Below, in pieces: positions 61,987-64,000 of a stretch of 64,000 nucleotides of DNA (positions within the stretch are counted from its first letter, which is position 1; the number at the start of each line of letters is the position of its first letter). A program made the translations under genes and the position numbers. The DNA comes from Phycisphaeraceae bacterium (lineage in GTDB: Bacteria; Planctomycetota; Phycisphaerae; Phycisphaerales; Phycisphaeraceae). Where the stretch lies: the NCBI GenBank assembly GCA_028277745.1, contig JANQFR010000013.1, positions 1 through 64,000 of the forward strand. The letters are read 5' to 3'. The notes below the pieces were generated by a model, which saw nothing but the letters and a program-made list of their open reading frames with translations, did no database searches and was not told the origin of the DNA.

Positions 61987-62901
61987 TTACAACTCGATCC
62001 GCGGGTCCAGCCATGCGTACGCCACATCCACGATCAGGTTGAACAGCACCAGGATCGTGGAGTACACCAGGACGACGCCGAGGATCAGGAACTGGTCCTT
62101 GTTGATGGCCGCGGCGACGAAGTGCTCGCCCAAGCCGGGGATGTTGAAGATTTTTTCGACCACGAACGACCCGGTCATCGCGGCCGCCGCCGCGGGGCCC
62201 AGGAAGCTGAGCACCGGCAGGTAAGCGACCTTCATGGCGTGCTTGAACAACGCCGCCCGGCGCGAGAGGCCCTTGGCCATGGCGGTGCGGATGTAGTCGC
62301 TGGACATGATGTCGGCCAGGCCCAGGCGGATCAGCCGGGCGATATAGGCCGCGGGCGCGGCCCCGAGGGTCAGCGCGGGGAGGATGACCTGGTCGGGCCG
62401 GCCCCAGCCCCCCGCCGGCAGCACGCCCATGAGGCCGGCGAACACCGCCAGCAGGATCGACCCGGTCACGAAGCTCGGCAGGCTGATCCCGATGAGCGTG
62501 ATCGCCATGCTGGAAAAGTCCAGCGCCGTGCCCGGGCGCAGCGCCCCCACCACGCCCGCCAGGGTGCCGACGAACAGCGCCACGACCAGCGCCGCGGCGC
62601 CCAACGCCATGCTCACCGGCAACCCGTCGGCGATCACCTCGCTCACCCGGTTCTGATAGTGCAGCGACGGGCCCAGGTCGCCCCGCACCACGCCGCGGGC
62701 GTAGCTGACCAGGAACGCCCCCGGGCTGTGCAGGTTGTATTGCCGCTTCATCGCCTCCTGCACCTCCGGCGGGGGTCGGCGGCCGTCCTCCCGGTCCAGC
62801 GGGTTCCCCGGCGCCACCCACGCCAGCACGAACGTCAGCAGGAAAATCACCACGAGGATCAGCGGCAGTTGCAGCAATCGCACCGCAATCAATCGAACCA
62901 T
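61987..62901 (-). CDS. ABC transporter permease, OppB/DppB type
   Basis: A 304-residue permease with the OppB features: N-terminal helix RLLQLPLILVVIFLLTFVLAWVAPGNPLD, several helices and the EAA loop TAMAKGLSRRAALFKHAMKVAYLPVL, then GSFVVEKIFNIPGLGEHFVAA. ATG 62901 is preferred over an upstream ATG at 63054, which would reach into fumC on the other strand. It forms a pair with the OppC-type gene. The start lies about 125 bases from the divergent fumC. Confidence 0.9.
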   Translation of the reverse strand: MVRLIAVRLLQLPLILVVIFLLTFVLAWVAPGNPLDREDGRRPPPEVQEAMKRQYNLHSPGAFLVSYARGVVRGDLGPSLHYQNRVSEVIADGLPVSMALGAAALVVALFVGTLAGVVGALRPGTALDFSSMAITLIGISLPSFVTGSILLAVFAGLMGVLPAGGWGRPDQVILPALTLGAAPAAYIARLIRLGLADIMSSDYIRTAMAKGLSRRAALFKHAMKVAYLPVLSFLGPAAAAAMTGSFVVEKIFNIPGLGEHFVAAAINKDQFLILGVVLVYSTILVLFNLIVDVAYAWLDPRIEL

Positions 62902-63025
62902 AACAGGGGCGTTATACCATCCCTCGTTCAGCGCCGACCCGCCGGGCCGCGTTGCATCCGTGCCGGTTCCGATGTAACGTCCAACAAGTCTTTTGTTTCG
63001 CCCCCCACACCTGAGGACCCCCGCG

Positions 63026-64000
63026 ATGTCCACCCGTATTGAGAAAGACGCCATGGGCGAGATGCCCGTCCCCGCCGAAGCCCTTTATGGCGCCTCGACC
63101 GCCCGGGCCGTTGACAACTTCCCGATCGCCCACGAGCCCGTCCCCGCCGCGGTCATCCACGCGTTTGGCCACCTCAAGGCCGCCTGCGCCCAGGCCAACC
63201 TCGACCTCGGCAAGCTCGACAAGAAGCTCGCCGACGCGATCATCGCCGCCGCCGACGAGGTCGCCCAGGGCAAGCACGACGCCCACTTCCCCGTCGACAT
63301 CTACCAGACCGGCTCGGGCACCAGCACCAACATGAACGCCAACGAGGTCATCGCCACCCTCGCCAACGAGAAGCTCGGCCTCGGCCGGCACGTCAAGGCC
63401 GAGGGCGGCGTCCACCCCAACGATCACGTCAATATGGGCCAGTCGTCCAACGACACGTTCCCGACCGCGATGCATATCGCGGGGGCGATAGCGATCAAGT
63501 CTGATCTGTCTGGCGCACTTGGAAGACTATACGACGTCACCTTTGCCAAGAGCACTAAATGGGACAAGATTGTCAAGGTCGGTCGAACGCATCTGATGGA
63601 TGCAACACCGATTCGAGTGGGTCAGGTCTTCGATGGTTACTGTGCGCAAGCTGATGCCGCAACAGGTCGTTGCGAGAGCGCCCTTCTAGAGTTGACTGTA
63701 AATATGCCAATCGGAGGAACGGCAGTTGGGACAGGCATCAACACACACGAGCTGTTTGCAGAGAAGGTATGCACAGCCCTTAATGCCCGTACAGGCCTCA
63801 TGTTTTCTGAAGCCGACAATCACTTCGCCGCACAAGCATCGAAGGATGCATTTGTCGAAGCCCATGCCCACCTCAAAACCATCGCCGTTTCCCTCTCCAA
63901 GATCGCCAACGATATCCGCCATCTCGGCAGCGGCCCGCGGTGCGGGATCGGCGAGCTGAACCTGCCCGCGACCCAGCCCGGCTCGTCCATCATGCCCGGC
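63026..64000 (+). CDS. fumC: class II fumarase (3' end beyond the window)
   Basis: The first 325 residues of a class II fumarase, which hydrates fumarate to malate. Signatures are QTGSGTSTNMNANEV, GVHPNDHVNMGQSSNDTFPTA, KVGRTHLMDATPIRVGQ, GGTAVGTGIN and SGPRCGIGELNLP ending GSSIMPG at the window edge. The reading frame is open throughout. Between about 63480 and 63855 the codon use changes sharply: rare codons for this genome (ATA, CTA, AGA, TGT, AAA) replace C/G-ending ones, then the usual pattern returns. CTGAGGA precedes ATG 63026. Confidence 0.95.
   Translation, partial: MSTRIEKDAMGEMPVPAEALYGASTARAVDNFPIAHEPVPAAVIHAFGHLKAACAQANLDLGKLDKKLADAIIAAADEVAQGKHDAHFPVDIYQTGSGTSTNMNANEVIATLANEKLGLGRHVKAEGGVHPNDHVNMGQSSNDTFPTAMHIAGAIAIKSDLSGALGRLYDVTFAKSTKWDKIVKVGRTHLMDATPIRVGQVFDGYCAQADAATGRCESALLELTVNMPIGGTAVGTGINTHELFAEKVCTALNARTGLMFSEADNHFAAQASKDAFVEAHAHLKTIAVSLSKIANDIRHLGSGPRCGIGELNLPATQPGSSIMPG

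Overview
The window looks like chromosomal DNA of a high-GC planctomycete, most likely of the Phycisphaerae. This is an inference. It rests on strong G/C-ending codon use, the mix of planctomycete-typical families (DUF1570 and DUF1844 proteins, several PhyH dioxygenases, an S55 protease beside a secreted propeller), a split glmU and an isolated rpmH. I see no phage, integrase, transposase or CRISPR array. Two tRNA genes are present: initiator tRNA-Met at the left edge and tRNA-Gln(UUG) near 12.7 kb.

Left part (0-9.5 kb): korAB (2-oxoglutarate:ferredoxin oxidoreductase) starts from a clear promoter and is followed by an AraC regulator, a PhyH dioxygenase and an unassigned protein. Convergent to these lie an NHL propeller, comB and an SDR, then an M50 site-2 protease. 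9.5-17.5 kb: the conserved glmU-prs-rplY-pth operon (minus), rpsL and rpsG (plus), then a ThiF-like E1 enzyme, two DinB-like proteins and a class V cysteine desulfurase. 17.6-24.2 kb: a TorF-like barrel, a membrane P-loop ATPase, and trpE preceded by a probable Trp-rich leader peptide, then a DUF402 protein and a lone FliN-type SpoA protein. 24-29 kb: manA, a Tyr-rich secreted protein, a degenerate GH2-like protein, a DUF1570 zincin, and a two-gene toxin-antitoxin-like remnant.

29-33 kb holds sdhCAB with its own promoter. 33-38.8 kb is an accessory carbohydrate-type cluster: AraC, PhyH, URO-D-like, GH88-like and SDR genes, with two non-coding inverted-repeat elements between them. 38.8-41.1 kb is a KAP-type ATPase with a variable Ala/Tyr repeat. 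41-44 kb is pepQ-accB-accC. 44-51 kb (minus) is M48 protease-dapF-GH2-MFS. 51-55.6 kb (minus) is S55 protease-secreted propeller-rpmH. The right end carries rnc, a histone-H1-like/DUF2934 protein, bcp, fbp-ribF-nrnA, an orphan Opp-type permease pair, and fumC, which runs off the window.

Together, KorAB, SdhCAB and FumC give three steps of a TCA cycle. Points most worth a second look are: (i) a trp leader peptide with four Trp codons; (ii) a family of 51-bp double-palindrome repeats placed just 3' of genes, mostly in a fixed orientation; (iii) an abrupt low-GC segment inside fumC, suggesting intragenic recombination; (iv) a recurring -10-like box 6-9 nt before start codons that lack a Shine-Dalgarno, suggesting leaderless mRNAs; (v) the KAP ATPase with a microsatellite-like repeat.
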